Source: an uncultured Microscilla sp.
GTDB taxonomy: Bacteria > Bacteroidota > Bacteroidia > Cytophagales > Microscillaceae
Direction of reading: 5' to 3'
Length of the DNA stretch: 32,999 nt
Assembly: GCF_947493425.1 (NCBI RefSeq)
Contig: NZ_CANLRP010000092.1
Coordinates: 1-32,999, forward strand
Made by a program: the position numbers and the translations under genes. The notes below the pieces were generated by a model. That model saw only the letters and a program-made list of their open reading frames with translations, was not told where the DNA came from and made no database searches. How positions within the stretch are numbered: the stretch's first letter is position 1; every line of letters begins with the position of its first letter. This document shows, one piece after another, positions 16,501 to 24,270 of this stretch.

Positions 16501-16766
16501 AACGCAATACTTTTTTGCAAAAAGGCGGCAAACTGATTTTTGTTGGCCATTACCTTCACCGTTTTGGTGGCATCGTCGTAGTGTACAATGGCCAGTTGTT
16601 TGGTAACAGTGTTCAACTGCGATTTGTGGTTAATCTTAAAGGTAAAAATCACTTCTCCTTTAGAGCGCAAATACTGTTTTGCCAGGGCTTTGCTTGTATG
16701 TTGGGCGTAAAGCGATAAGCTGGTGATGCAAAGCACCAGCCAGGTAAGCATGATGGATTTTTTCAT
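13512..16766 (-). CDS. Secreted M14 zinc carboxypeptidase with FN3, MAM-like, GEVED and T9SS domains
   Basis: 1084-residue secreted multidomain protease. Signal peptide about 1-21 (VLCITSLSLYAQ). M14 catalytic domain about 110-405: zinc ligands HGDE (H180, E183) and H296 in ANFHGG, substrate-binding NRNY (N256, R257), catalytic Glu E375 in ELTIELS. A carboxypeptidase-regulatory beta domain follows at 407-488. Then come fibronectin type III at about 494-577, a MAM/jelly-roll-like domain with CAGINNFPYVESFEGG at 582-748, a second fibronectin III at 758-844, and a GEVED domain at about 850-988 ending FTYGEVEDYTVNI. The C-terminal T9SS type A sorting domain (1008-1084) has IELYPNPMPKGG, PAGVYFLEL and TKRFVV. 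T9SS cargo are carried across the outer membrane and anchored or released, so this enzyme should digest external proteins or peptides by removing C-terminal residues. It is a single-gene unit. Confidence 0.93.
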   Translation of the reverse strand: MKKSIMLTWLVLCITSLSLYAQHTSKALAKQYLRSKGEVIFTFKINHKSQLNTVTKQLAIVHYDDATKTVKVMANKNQFAAFLQKSIAFKVAVADNVVGKRTMTSDLAVRATTFPLTAYPTYADYEAMMNAFASNNPTLCKVENIGATTEGDKSLLFVKLSDNVSANEQEPRVMFTSSMHGDEIAGYPMMLNLIDYLLKAYNDATHPRHAEIKFLLDNNEVWINPLANPDGTFRNSPGNTSVANATRGNANNVDLNRNYPDPDDGAHPDGNSYQVETQAFMNFAANKHFVLSANFHGGIELVNYAWDTYAGNHPDKDYFVHISEEYRDHCQVNSPNGYFDDRNNGITNGYAWYEVQGGRQDWQIFYQKGRELTIELSNAKTPAASQLVNYWNYNRDALLGLLNQVNYGIRGVVTDAVTNQPIAAKVTVVGKEGYESWVPTELPEGDYYRPIKAGTYSILVEAACYQSVTISGVTIGDQQAIVKNVQLTPIAGAAPTGLASSNVQPTTATLTWVANSASSYDVRYRVAGSSNWTTVSSGTASVDISGLAASTQYEAQVRSKCTSGATSAYSASFSFTTPATQACAGINNFPYVESFEGGLGVWNNATNDNIDWRRYSGSTPSNGTGPSSAQSGDYYLYLEASSNASGSPNKIALLNSPCVDLSSLSEARLEFGYHMYGSNMGTLEVLVSTNDGATYTTVWNKSGQVGNAWNNAIVDLSAYAGSVIKLQFKGKTGSSWRSDLAIDNVRISSSVSTPDTQAPTVPANLATTGVTANSVGLAWSAASDNIGVTGYEVYQGGNLLATVNATTYTATGLAANTSYTFAVKAKDAAGNTSALSNSVGATTLAVTITYCASKGNNVNDEYIGKVQFGSIDNTSGDGNGYTDFTSLVATVAKGSSNAIIITPTWTGTVYNEGYSVWIDFNQDGDFTDAGEQVFTQSATRNTPVSGTIAIPSTALSGATRMRVSMKYNGVPTSCENFTYGEVEDYTVNIGSKASARMSGQATAQFDEIELYPNPMPKGGILQLKSRSVHFVKATFTVRNATGQAIKQGKVTNGQVKVGDLPAGVYFLELYTPQHHTTKRFVVGG

Positions 16767-16980
16767 TGCTTTTTTTGATTTATGTTTGTGTGTAGTATAA
16801 TTTATGTCCTAAACATAGGTATAAATACTTGCACCATCCAACTATTCAAGCAACAAAAACAATTAATATATGGCAAAATCTCTCTTACATAAATTAATAT
16901 TTTGATTTCACAAGTGTATCTTTATTTTATTTCACAAAAATGTTTAATGGCTTTTCATACGTTCTGATCACTATTTTAAC

Positions 16981-17037
16981 AAAAAAACTCTGCCTGAAAG
17001 TTGAGCCTTGAGCTCCTTCCTCCTACAGAGTTTTTTT
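16981..17037 (-). terminator. Terminator after the acyl-CoA dehydrogenase gene at 17054
   Basis: AAAAAAACTCTG (16981-16992) pairs perfectly with CAGAGTTTTTTT (17026-17037) around a 33-base partly structured loop. On the minus strand the stem is followed by a T run. It lies 16 bases beyond the stop codon at 17054. Confidence 0.7.
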
Positions 17038-17053
17038 CAGGAAAAATCTCACA

Positions 17054-18187
17054 CTAAAACCCTAACAACCTGGCATAACGGTCTAAATGGTAGTTATAAT
17101 CGCCGAAAGTAACTTGGGCTACGCGGGCGCGTTTCATAAAAAAACCAATTTCTTCGTCGTCGGTCATGCCTATGCCACCAAACATTTGTATGGCTTCGTT
17201 GGTGACCAGGCGAATGGTTTCGCCTATTTTGGCTTTGGTCATGCTCGCCATACGCGAGAGGTCGGGATTGTTTTGGTCTATAGCTTGTAAAGCTTTGATG
17301 ACCATAGATTTACAAATTTCTATTTCGCCATACATCAATGCGGCCCGGTGCTGCAGTGCCTGAAACGAACCAATGGGCACGCCAAACTGCTTGCGTTCTT
17401 TGAGGTATTTCACTGTGCGCTCAAAAGCTTCGCACATAGTGCCCAACATTTCTGCCGATATGCCAATACAGGCAATATCTAACACTTGAGTAAGCACCTC
17501 AAAACCTTGGTCTACCTGACCTAATACTTCTGCCGCTTTTACATTCTCAAAACTGATAGTTGCCGCATTGCGGCTGTCCATCATTTGTTGGTGGCCTATC
17601 TCAATTCCCTGGGCTTGGGCATCTACCAAAAACATAGTCAAACCTGCCTCGTCGCCTGCTTTGCCCGCAGTGCGTGCCACCACAATCAACTGGTTGGCTA
17701 CTTGCCCATCTAACACAAACACTTTTTTGCCGTTGAGCACATACTCATTGCCTTGTTTCACCGCGCTCATTGTCGTTTTTGCCGGGTGGTGCTGGCGTCT
17801 TTCATCAATTGCCAGGGTCACTATCAGTTCGCCAGCGCCAATGGCGGGTAATAAACGTTCTTTTTGGGCAGCATTGCCTGCCAATAATATGGCATGGGCA
17901 CCTACCAAGCCAGTAGACACCATCGGCGAAGCGGTAAGGGTGCGCCCCATTTCTTCGAGCAACTGCCCCAAGCCTACATAGCCAAAGTCGAGCCCACCAT
18001 ATTGCTCAGGAATTACGAGCGAAGCCCAACCCATTTCGGCCATTTGTTGCCACAATGCCTGGTCGTAGCCTTGCTGGTTTTTTTCGTCTCTTAATTTACG
18101 TAAAGCGGCTACGGGAGCTTTTTCTTTGAGAAACTCTGCCGCAGATGTTTTGAGCATTTGCTGCTCTTCGTTTATAATTAAAGCCAT
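17054..18187 (-). CDS. Acyl-CoA dehydrogenase subunit without the usual catalytic Glu
   Basis: 377 residues with full acyl-CoA dehydrogenase architecture: N-terminal helical domain (LRDEKNQQGYDQALWQQMAE), middle beta domain, C-terminal helical domain with ERKQFGVPIGSFQALQHRAA (about 264-283) and EAIQMFGGIGMTDDEEIGFF (331-350), which contributes to FAD binding. Where active enzymes have a 'YEGT' type catalytic loop, this protein has VTFGDYNYH (359-367), so the base Glu is missing. It lies downstream of a partner gene (18399-19586) that keeps this Glu. This is the pattern of two-subunit alpha2beta2 dehydrogenases such as the mycobacterial FadE28/FadE29 (ChsE) pairs that oxidise bulky or branched acyl-CoAs. 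Role in beta-oxidation of an unidentified acyl-CoA is therefore likely; the heteromer is inferred. Confidence 0.85.
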   Translation of the reverse strand: MALIINEEQQMLKTSAAEFLKEKAPVAALRKLRDEKNQQGYDQALWQQMAEMGWASLVIPEQYGGLDFGYVGLGQLLEEMGRTLTASPMVSTGLVGAHAILLAGNAAQKERLLPAIGAGELIVTLAIDERRQHHPAKTTMSAVKQGNEYVLNGKKVFVLDGQVANQLIVVARTAGKAGDEAGLTMFLVDAQAQGIEIGHQQMMDSRNAATISFENVKAAEVLGQVDQGFEVLTQVLDIACIGISAEMLGTMCEAFERTVKYLKERKQFGVPIGSFQALQHRAALMYGEIEICKSMVIKALQAIDQNNPDLSRMASMTKAKIGETIRLVTNEAIQMFGGIGMTDDEEIGFFMKRARVAQVTFGDYNYHLDRYARLLGF

Positions 18188-18247
18188 AGTTGTTTTCTTA
18201 TCAAGTAATCTGTTGAGCGCTACATAAGTAGCAGCAAGTCCTTAGAT

Positions 18248-18321
18248 ACCGATGTATATCGGTGCTACAAGTAAAGATAACTCTCTCATAATATGATAGT
18301 TATACCTGCATATTAGGTATA
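18248..18321. promoter_or_regulatory. Two small inverted repeats between the dehydrogenase genes
   Basis: ACCGAT-gtat-ATCGGT lies at 18248-18263 and TATACCT-gcatatt-AGGTATA at 18301-18321, both perfect. They sit in the 211-base spacer upstream of the gene at 17054-18187. They could be operators or processing hairpins; no U-tract follows, so neither is a clear terminator. Confidence 0.35.
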
Positions 18322-18398
18322 TTTAATTTTGTCTTAGTACATACAACAGGTAAACCTACATCAACACTTGTTGCTGGTGGCTCCTGCCTTGCCACTAT

Positions 18399-19586
18399 TT
18401 ACCCAAGCCCAAGGATATGTTTACTAATGATATTTAATTGGATTTCGGAGGTGCCTCCTTCTATAGAATTGCCTTTGGTGCGGCAAAAGTCACGGGCGAG
18501 CTTGCCTTCGTCGTAAGTATCGCCCCAAATAGCTGCTTCGGTACCATTGAGCGCCATCAGCAATTCATACTTCAGCTTGTTTTGCTCGGTATAATAATAC
18601 TTAAAAAATGATGATTTGGCGCCTATAGGTTGTCCGGCTTTAGCCTCATCGGTGGTGCGCTCTATCGTCCACATGAGTCCCTCCTGGTCAATCATCCAGC
18701 GGGCAATGTCAGCACGTAGCACTGGGTCGTCCAGTTTGCCATTGTCTAGCCCCACCGCATCAATGGCCATTTGAAACAGGGGTTTTTCTTTTCTTACATC
18801 GCCAATGCCCCCAATCATTGAGCGCTCGTGGGTTAACAAGTACTTGGCAATGCTCCAGCCAGCATTGAGCTCACCCACCAGGTTTTCTTTGGGTACTTTT
18901 ACATTGTCAAAAAAGGTCTCGCAAAACACAGACTTGCCGCTGATAAGGCGAATGGGGCGCGTGCTTACTCCTTCGCTTTGCATATCTATCAACAAAAAAC
19001 TAATGCCCGTGTGTTTTTTGGCGTCGGGATTGGTACGTACCAAACAAAAAATCATGTCGGCATTTTCGGCATAAGACGTCCACACCTTTTGTCCACTTAC
19101 CAAATAATGATCACCCATATCCTCGGCGCGGGTTTGCAGTCCGGCAAGGTCGCTGCCTGCACCCGGTTCGCTATAGCCTTGGCACCACCATACTTCGCCC
19201 CGACTAATGGCGGTCAAGTGTTCTTTTTTTTGGGCTTCGTTGCCAAACTTGAGCAAAGCAGGTCCCAGCATAGAAATACCAAAACTAAACAAAGGAGTTT
19301 GACAATTGAGGCGGGTCATTTCTTCGAGCAATACTTTGTTTTGCTGCTTGCTCAAACCTCCCCCGCCATACGCTTTAGGCCACATAGGGGTTGTCCAGCC
19401 ACGGTCGCGCATACGTTCAAACCACCGTTTTTGATCTTCGCTTTTGTAATGTGGGTTACTCCCTCCCCAAAAAACGTCTTCCATACTCTTGGGGGTTTGC
19501 CGAATGCTTTCCGGGCAATTGGCTTCCAGCCAGGCACGGGTTTCGGCACGAAAAACGTCCAGGTCTTGTTGGGTTATTGTTTCCAT
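18399..19586 (-). CDS. Acyl-CoA dehydrogenase, catalytic subunit
   Basis: 395 residues. Acyl-CoA dehydrogenase signatures are in order: MWPKAYGGGGLSKQQN (about 68-83), the FAD/substrate segment WWCQGYSEPGAGSDLAGL (133-150), SGQKVWTSYAENAD (164-177) and the closing GNSIEGGTSEIQLNIISKHI (372-391). In this last motif E376 corresponds to the catalytic base in the 'EG(G)T' loop. FAD-dependent alpha,beta-dehydrogenation of an acyl-CoA, passing electrons to ETF, is the family reaction. The downstream gene in the same direction encodes a related subunit that lacks the Glu, suggesting a heterotetramer. The 211-base gap between the genes means a shared transcript is possible but not proven. Confidence 0.9.
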   Translation of the reverse strand: METITQQDLDVFRAETRAWLEANCPESIRQTPKSMEDVFWGGSNPHYKSEDQKRWFERMRDRGWTTPMWPKAYGGGGLSKQQNKVLLEEMTRLNCQTPLFSFGISMLGPALLKFGNEAQKKEHLTAISRGEVWWCQGYSEPGAGSDLAGLQTRAEDMGDHYLVSGQKVWTSYAENADMIFCLVRTNPDAKKHTGISFLLIDMQSEGVSTRPIRLISGKSVFCETFFDNVKVPKENLVGELNAGWSIAKYLLTHERSMIGGIGDVRKEKPLFQMAIDAVGLDNGKLDDPVLRADIARWMIDQEGLMWTIERTTDEAKAGQPIGAKSSFFKYYYTEQNKLKYELLMALNGTEAAIWGDTYDEGKLARDFCRTKGNSIEGGTSEIQLNIISKHILGLG

Positions 19587-19705
19587 TGACTGTGCTTTTA
19601 TTGGGTAAAATCTATTTTGAGTAGCATTCTACTAAAGTTAGTATAAAAATACTAATTTTATGTAATGATTCACCTAAGCAACATTACTTTTTGAAGTTGA
19701 ATTCA

Positions 19706-20197
19706 AAACCGTACACTAATTTTTCACTACTAATGCTTGTGCAGAGTTTAATTTTATCAGTCTCAAAAGTGCTTGAAAAACAGCGTCTTTACTTTCCGCC
19801 TTAGTTTGTGGGCGTTAAGTTGAAAATCCTCCGAGTACAAGCTCGGAGTTGTAAACCGAACTTGCCTTCGGGGAAATTTGAGAAATGAAGCCGTAAAAAC
19901 AGATCACTGTTTGAGCCGCAGGCGAGTTTGAGCTGTTTCGGCGTAATGAAACAAATTTTAGCCAGGCAAACTACAGCGGTGGCTTTTTTTGGTTCGTTTT
20001 TTTAGCTAAAGAAAATCCGTGATCCTCCGAGAGCAAGCTCGGAGTTATGAACCGAACTTGATTCGGGGAAATGAACGGATGCCTGAGGAAAACGAAACCA
20101 GGTTTTATTCTATAACTCAGCAGATTAGCAGCTATTGTTATGCTGTAAAACTATCAAAAAAATCAAGACTTATCTGCTATAAAAAAGTGTACGGTTT
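19706..20197. repeat. Possible MITE-like element with duplicated double hairpin
   Basis: AAACCGTACACT (19706-19717) is the exact reverse complement of 20186-20197. Inside are two copies of a segment with two adjacent hairpins: CTCCGAG...CTCGGAG followed by CCGAACTTG..TTCGGGGAAAT. The copies start at 19829 and 20025 and are about 196 bases apart. The interior has no coding capacity. Whether the outer repeat marks real transposon ends cannot be told from one copy. Confidence 0.45.
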
Positions 20198-20228
20198 CAA
20201 AAAGTTGAAAAGTGATGAAGTACAGACG

Positions 20229-20273
20229 AAAAAAATTCCCTGTATTATAACCACCAGGTTACAACACAGGGAA
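20229..20273 (-). terminator. Strong terminator of the kinase/phosphatase genes
   Basis: TTCCCTGT (20236-20243) pairs with ACAGGGAA (20266-20273), and inside it TAACC (20248-20252) pairs with GGTTA (20257-20261) around ACCA. On the minus strand a run of seven T follows (20235-20229). It lies 26 bases beyond the stop codon at 20299. Confidence 0.88.
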
Positions 20274-20298
20274 ATATATTTTCAAATAAGAGCTTGTG

Positions 20299-21687
20299 CT
20301 AATACCCCACCTTAAAGCCCATCACCAAAATATCGTCCATTTGGCGGTAATCACCTTGCCATTCGTCGAGTCTTTGCTCTAAGATTCTTTGTTGCTCTTC
20401 GAAGGGTTTTTGATGGTTTTCGAGCAATAAGTTGCGCAGTTTTTTAGACATAAACTTGCGGTTGTCTGGCCCTCCAAACTGATCGGCGTACCCATCTGAA
20501 AACATATAACAAGTAGTAGGTTGGTCTACCTTTACTACCTGACGGGTAAATGTTCGTTCTTCGTCGGGGTTGCGTACTCCACCTATAGGCATTTTATCTC
20601 CTTTTACTTTGTGCATTTCGCCGTTTTGTACATACAACAAGGGGTTTTTGGCTCCGGAAAACTCTAAAATACCCGCTTGCTTATCATACATACAAAAAGC
20701 CATGTCCATTCCATCCCGGTTTTCGGTCAGGTCTTGCTTGAGTGCTTTGCGTACCCCTCTGTGCAGTCGGTTGAGAATACGATCGGGCGAGGTAATCTCA
20801 TCAATGTTTACAATCTGGTTGAGCAAGGCATCGCCCAACATAGACATAAAGGCTCCTGGAACTCCGTGCCCGGTGCAGTCAATGGCTGCAATAAACAAAC
20901 GTCCGGCGGTTTCTGAAAACCAATAAAAGTCACCACTTACTATGTCGCGGGGGCGAAACAGTATAAACATCTCAGGCAATGCTTTTTTAATGCGGTTTAC
21001 CTGAGGCAACATGGCCGACTGAATACGCCGGGCGGCATTGATGCTGCCAATGATCTTGAAATTTTTCATTTCAAGCTCTTCGGTTTGTTCCTGAATGGTT
21101 TTGGTACGCTCTTCTACCATTTTCTCCAGGTTTTGGCGATAGTGTTCTATAGCCATAATGTCGGCATAAGAGCGCAACCCGGTAGTAATAGTAGTAAAAA
21201 GCCTTTTGTCGGTAAGCTCAGTTTTATTTTTATAATCGTTGATATCGTAATCAGTAATCACACTTTCTTCGGGAGCCTGCCCCGGTTGTCCGGTACGCAA
21301 AATAATGCGTACAAAGTGGTTGTCGAGCTTTTCGCGTACATGCTTTACGGTTTGCAATCCGGCATCATGGCTCTCCATTACTACATCCAGCAACATCACG
21401 GCTATGTCGTCGTGTTGGGCTAGTTTTTCCTGTGCTTCTCGTCCAGTATAAGCATCTATAAACTCAAGATGTTTGCCTTTGTATTTATAATCGCTCAGGG
21501 CAAATCGGGTAACCGTGTGAATCTCCTCTTCGTCGTCCACAATCATCACCTTCCAGGTATCGGTACTGCTAGAGTCGGAACTTTCGTTGCCATCTTCTTC
21601 AGCAAATAAACCTCCCCCATTATCATCCTCATCGGCAAATAAATTATCTCCGTCGTTGGCAAAAAGTAATTCGTCGTTATCGTTCAT
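20299..21687 (-). CDS. Response regulator with SpoIIE/PP2C serine phosphatase output
   Basis: 462 residues in three parts. Residues 1-43 are a very acidic extension with three LFA-plus-acidic repeats (LLFANDGD, LFADEDD, LFAEEDG). A receiver domain (about 45-175) has acidic D51/D52, phosphoacceptor D101 in MLLDVVM, T132 and K155. A short coiled coil (about 180-215) leads to a PP2C/SpoIIE-type phosphatase (about 222-460) with metal ligands in SGDFYWF (D253), AAIDCTGHGVPGAF (D270), MFSDGY (D398) and MDDILVMG (D451/D452). Family role: phosphorylation of the receiver controls dephosphorylation of a Ser/Thr-phosphorylated partner, often an anti-anti-sigma (STAS) protein. It follows a histidine kinase gene by 150 bases in the same direction, so that kinase is the likely phosphodonor. 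It has its own promoter-like sequence at 21719-21749 and a strong terminator. No STAS gene is recognisable beside it. Confidence 0.9.
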   Translation of the reverse strand: MNDNDELLFANDGDNLFADEDDNGGGLFAEEDGNESSDSSSTDTWKVMIVDDEEEIHTVTRFALSDYKYKGKHLEFIDAYTGREAQEKLAQHDDIAVMLLDVVMESHDAGLQTVKHVREKLDNHFVRIILRTGQPGQAPEESVITDYDINDYKNKTELTDKRLFTTITTGLRSYADIMAIEHYRQNLEKMVEERTKTIQEQTEELEMKNFKIIGSINAARRIQSAMLPQVNRIKKALPEMFILFRPRDIVSGDFYWFSETAGRLFIAAIDCTGHGVPGAFMSMLGDALLNQIVNIDEITSPDRILNRLHRGVRKALKQDLTENRDGMDMAFCMYDKQAGILEFSGAKNPLLYVQNGEMHKVKGDKMPIGGVRNPDEERTFTRQVVKVDQPTTCYMFSDGYADQFGGPDNRKFMSKKLRNLLLENHQKPFEEQQRILEQRLDEWQGDYRQMDDILVMGFKVGY

Positions 21688-21718
21688 TATGGCTAAAGTT
21701 TTGGAAGTGTTTGCTCGG

Positions 21719-21749
21719 CAAAACTAGTAATTAATATGGCTACTTAAAA
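21719..21749 (-). promoter_or_regulatory. Putative promoter of the response-regulator gene
   Basis: On the minus strand TAGTTTTG (21726-21719) matches TAnnTTTG exactly. TTTT (21749-21746) lies 19 bases upstream, a 3-of-4 match to the -33 TTTG with the expected spacing. The leader before ATG 21687 would be about 25 bases. Confidence 0.5.
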
Positions 21750-21837
21750 CTTTCGGCTTTTTTTTCCGGGTGGCTGCATTTTTCACCGCAAAGCCCAAGC
21801 TAAAAGCTTTGCGTTCCAAGACCTTACCCAACAATAG

Positions 21838-24270
21838 TTATACATTCATTGGCAAGTCGAACACAAATGTAACCCCTTCGTTTACAGCTGTTTTAAACTC
21901 TACTTTTCCTTTGAGTTGTTGCACCACTATGTTATACAATATATTCATACCCAAACCAGTACCTCCACCTTCGCGGTTGGTAGTTACGAAAGGGTCAAAA
22001 ACCTTGTCTATAATCTCAGGGGCAATACCGTTGCCATCATCACTGTATACCATTTTTACGCGGTCGCCATTGGCCTTTACACTCAGCGATATTTTACCTT
22101 CTTCTCTGTCCTTAAACCCGTGAATGATAGAGTTCATCACCAGGTTGGTTACAATCTGAGAATAAGCACCAGAGTAGCTCTCAATGGTTAGGTCATCAAT
22201 GTCCACATCTAAGGTATAAGGCTTATTTTTGAGCTTTGGTTGCAGGGCAATCAAGGTATCCTCCAGGTATACCTTTAAGTTAAACTTTTGTTTTTCTTCG
22301 TTTGATTGTCCTACCGCCACTTGCTTAAAGCCTTGTACCAACTTGGCAGCCCGGTCGAGATTGTTCAGTATAATTTTAGTGCCTTCCTGGTTGGTTTGTA
22401 AAAACTTCTCCAGGTCGGTACGTTTCATTTTGCCACTTTTATATACTTCCGAAAACTCCTTGGTTTTGGAATCAAGCCTTGAGGCAGCAGTTACCCCTAT
22501 GCCCACCGGGGTGTTTATTTCATGCGCCACTCCAGCTACCAGGTTACCCAACGAGGCCATTTTTTCGGCTTCTACCAGCTGGTCTTGAGTAGTTTTCAAA
22601 TTGTTGAGTGCTCCGTTTAAAGTTCTGTAGTTTTCGGCATTGCTAATGGCAATAGATGCATACAACACCAAAGTTTTGAAAATATCGGCATAGTAAGGAG
22701 TGTAGGCAGCAATCAATCGGCTTTGTACACTTACCGCCCCTATCACTTTGTCTTCGTGCAACATGGGATAATACATCATAGAGTTAAACGACTCGTGCAG
22801 CGAGGTATCATAAAACGATTGGGAGTGCAGGTCTTCTCTTTGATTGATTATGATTTGATGGTTGTTTTTTACACACCAAACCGCCGGGTGGTGGGTATCG
22901 TCCATAGACATAGAAGATGTAGGTTTTCGATCGCCAAACTCAGCCGCAAACCTCACATGTAGCTCGTTGCTTTGGGTATCCAAAATAGACACCGTAAACC
23001 CATCTACTGGCATCATTTCTTTTACCCTGCTTTGCAAAGTATTCAATGTTTTTTCAAAGTCGAGCGACGCAGTCAGGTCTTGCCCCACCTGACTTAACAG
23101 CGTAATGGTTTCGTAGGCTTTTTCCAGTTTTAGCTTTTGGTTTTCCAGTGCATCCGACTGTTGTTTGAGGGCTTCAGCAGTTTGTTTAATTTCTTCATTT
23201 TTTTCATTCAACTCAAAGTTGGTCAGTTCCACCTCTTTGTTTACCCGATTCATTTTTTTGTTGAGCTCGGCAAGTTCTTGGTTGTGTGACTCCATCTGTT
23301 GGTTTTTTGCCTCAATCAACTCGTTCTTCTCTTCAATCATTTTGTTGGTGCGGGCAAGTTTGGCTCTTTGTTCACCCAACAACCGGTTTTTCTTTTGGGT
23401 TCTGCCAATATTCACTACCAATCCTACCGCCAATAACAGCAATAAAGCCACCCCAATTAACACAATCATTAAGGTTTGGTTTTGCTTGCGGTTTTTCTCT
23501 TCAGCTCTTTTACGATAAATATTACCCAGTTGTGCCTGAATATTGTCGTCGTTTTCGCCCAAAATTTGGTTAGCCCGTTCGTGAAACTCAAGGGCTTTGT
23601 CATCTTCACCCAAACCATCGCTATATATCTCCGAGAGTTTGCTCAGGGTAGTTCCTATTTGGTTTCGTTCATACTCTTTTTGCTCCTCCGATAAGTTACT
23701 TTTTTTCAGTAGTTCTTCACGTATCAACTCTGCTTTTTCCAAGTACTCTACGGCTTTTCGGGTGTTGGTATTATTGCTAGAGGTAAGGTATGCATTGGCA
23801 TAATAAAAATTGCCCAAACCCTCGTATACCCTGGCAAGCCCTTGTTTATCGCCTATTTCTTCATACAGGGCGCGGGCTTGGTCATACAAACTCACCGTGG
23901 TATTAAAGTCGGCTCCTTCGCCCCTGCTCACGTCATAGTTTACATTGGCTTTGTTAAACAAGGCAGCAGCTTTCCCTTTTTTATAATTGCTCTCCCGCGC
24001 CTTGTTCAACGCTTCGTTGGCATACTTTCTCGCTTTGGGAATGTCTACTTTTTGTTTGGTGGCAAAGTACTGGGCAGACAATTCGTTGAACACATCAATG
24101 CGTTTGCGGGTGCTGGTTTCGTTACGCAAAAGTTTTTCAAGCTGGTCTATCCTGCCACAATCACACTGGGCATTTACTTGAGTAAGGCTCCCTGCCAACC
24201 ACCACACAAATACTAGTTTGCTTATTTGTTTGAAGTACATAAACAACTTTATATCAATCATATTCAACAT
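21838..24270 (-). CDS. Membrane sensor histidine kinase with TPR sensor and GAF domain
   Basis: 810 residues from ATG 24270; ATG 24240 (MYFKQISKLVFVWWL) gives a neater signal peptide ending near VNAQ. A periplasmic region of TPR-like helices (about 45-255) is followed by one membrane segment (267-288, LMIVLIGVALLLLLAVGL), a long coiled coil (about 295-390) and a GAF domain (about 390-546). The histidine-kinase dimerisation domain has VAGVAHEINTP (H583), and the ATPase domain has the N box VMNSIIHGF (N713), G1 box DDGNGI (745-749) and G2 box GGGTGLGM. The kinase is complete and probably active. It resembles the TPR-type sensor kinases common in Bacteroidota. The next gene in the same direction encodes a receiver-phosphatase, the obvious target. 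The input signal is not readable. Confidence 0.9.
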   Translation of the reverse strand: MLNMIDIKLFMYFKQISKLVFVWWLAGSLTQVNAQCDCGRIDQLEKLLRNETSTRKRIDVFNELSAQYFATKQKVDIPKARKYANEALNKARESNYKKGKAAALFNKANVNYDVSRGEGADFNTTVSLYDQARALYEEIGDKQGLARVYEGLGNFYYANAYLTSSNNTNTRKAVEYLEKAELIREELLKKSNLSEEQKEYERNQIGTTLSKLSEIYSDGLGEDDKALEFHERANQILGENDDNIQAQLGNIYRKRAEEKNRKQNQTLMIVLIGVALLLLLAVGLVVNIGRTQKKNRLLGEQRAKLARTNKMIEEKNELIEAKNQQMESHNQELAELNKKMNRVNKEVELTNFELNEKNEEIKQTAEALKQQSDALENQKLKLEKAYETITLLSQVGQDLTASLDFEKTLNTLQSRVKEMMPVDGFTVSILDTQSNELHVRFAAEFGDRKPTSSMSMDDTHHPAVWCVKNNHQIIINQREDLHSQSFYDTSLHESFNSMMYYPMLHEDKVIGAVSVQSRLIAAYTPYYADIFKTLVLYASIAISNAENYRTLNGALNNLKTTQDQLVEAEKMASLGNLVAGVAHEINTPVGIGVTAASRLDSKTKEFSEVYKSGKMKRTDLEKFLQTNQEGTKIILNNLDRAAKLVQGFKQVAVGQSNEEKQKFNLKVYLEDTLIALQPKLKNKPYTLDVDIDDLTIESYSGAYSQIVTNLVMNSIIHGFKDREEGKISLSVKANGDRVKMVYSDDGNGIAPEIIDKVFDPFVTTNREGGGTGLGMNILYNIVVQQLKGKVEFKTAVNEGVTFVFDLPMNV

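Larger units (their letters stand above)
19587..20298. other. Repeat-rich noncoding region
   Basis: 712 bases without a supportable gene. It contains a possible inverted-repeat-bounded element (19706-20197) with two copies of a double-hairpin segment, and the terminator of the next minus-strand gene at 20229-20273. The promoter of the dehydrogenase gene starting at 19586 should lie at its left end, but I could not place it. Confidence 0.6.

Noticed and set aside
20019..20315. 98-codon plus-strand ORF
   Set aside because: It runs through the double-hairpin repeat and the terminator of the response-regulator gene and has no domain or signal; composition is not protein-like.
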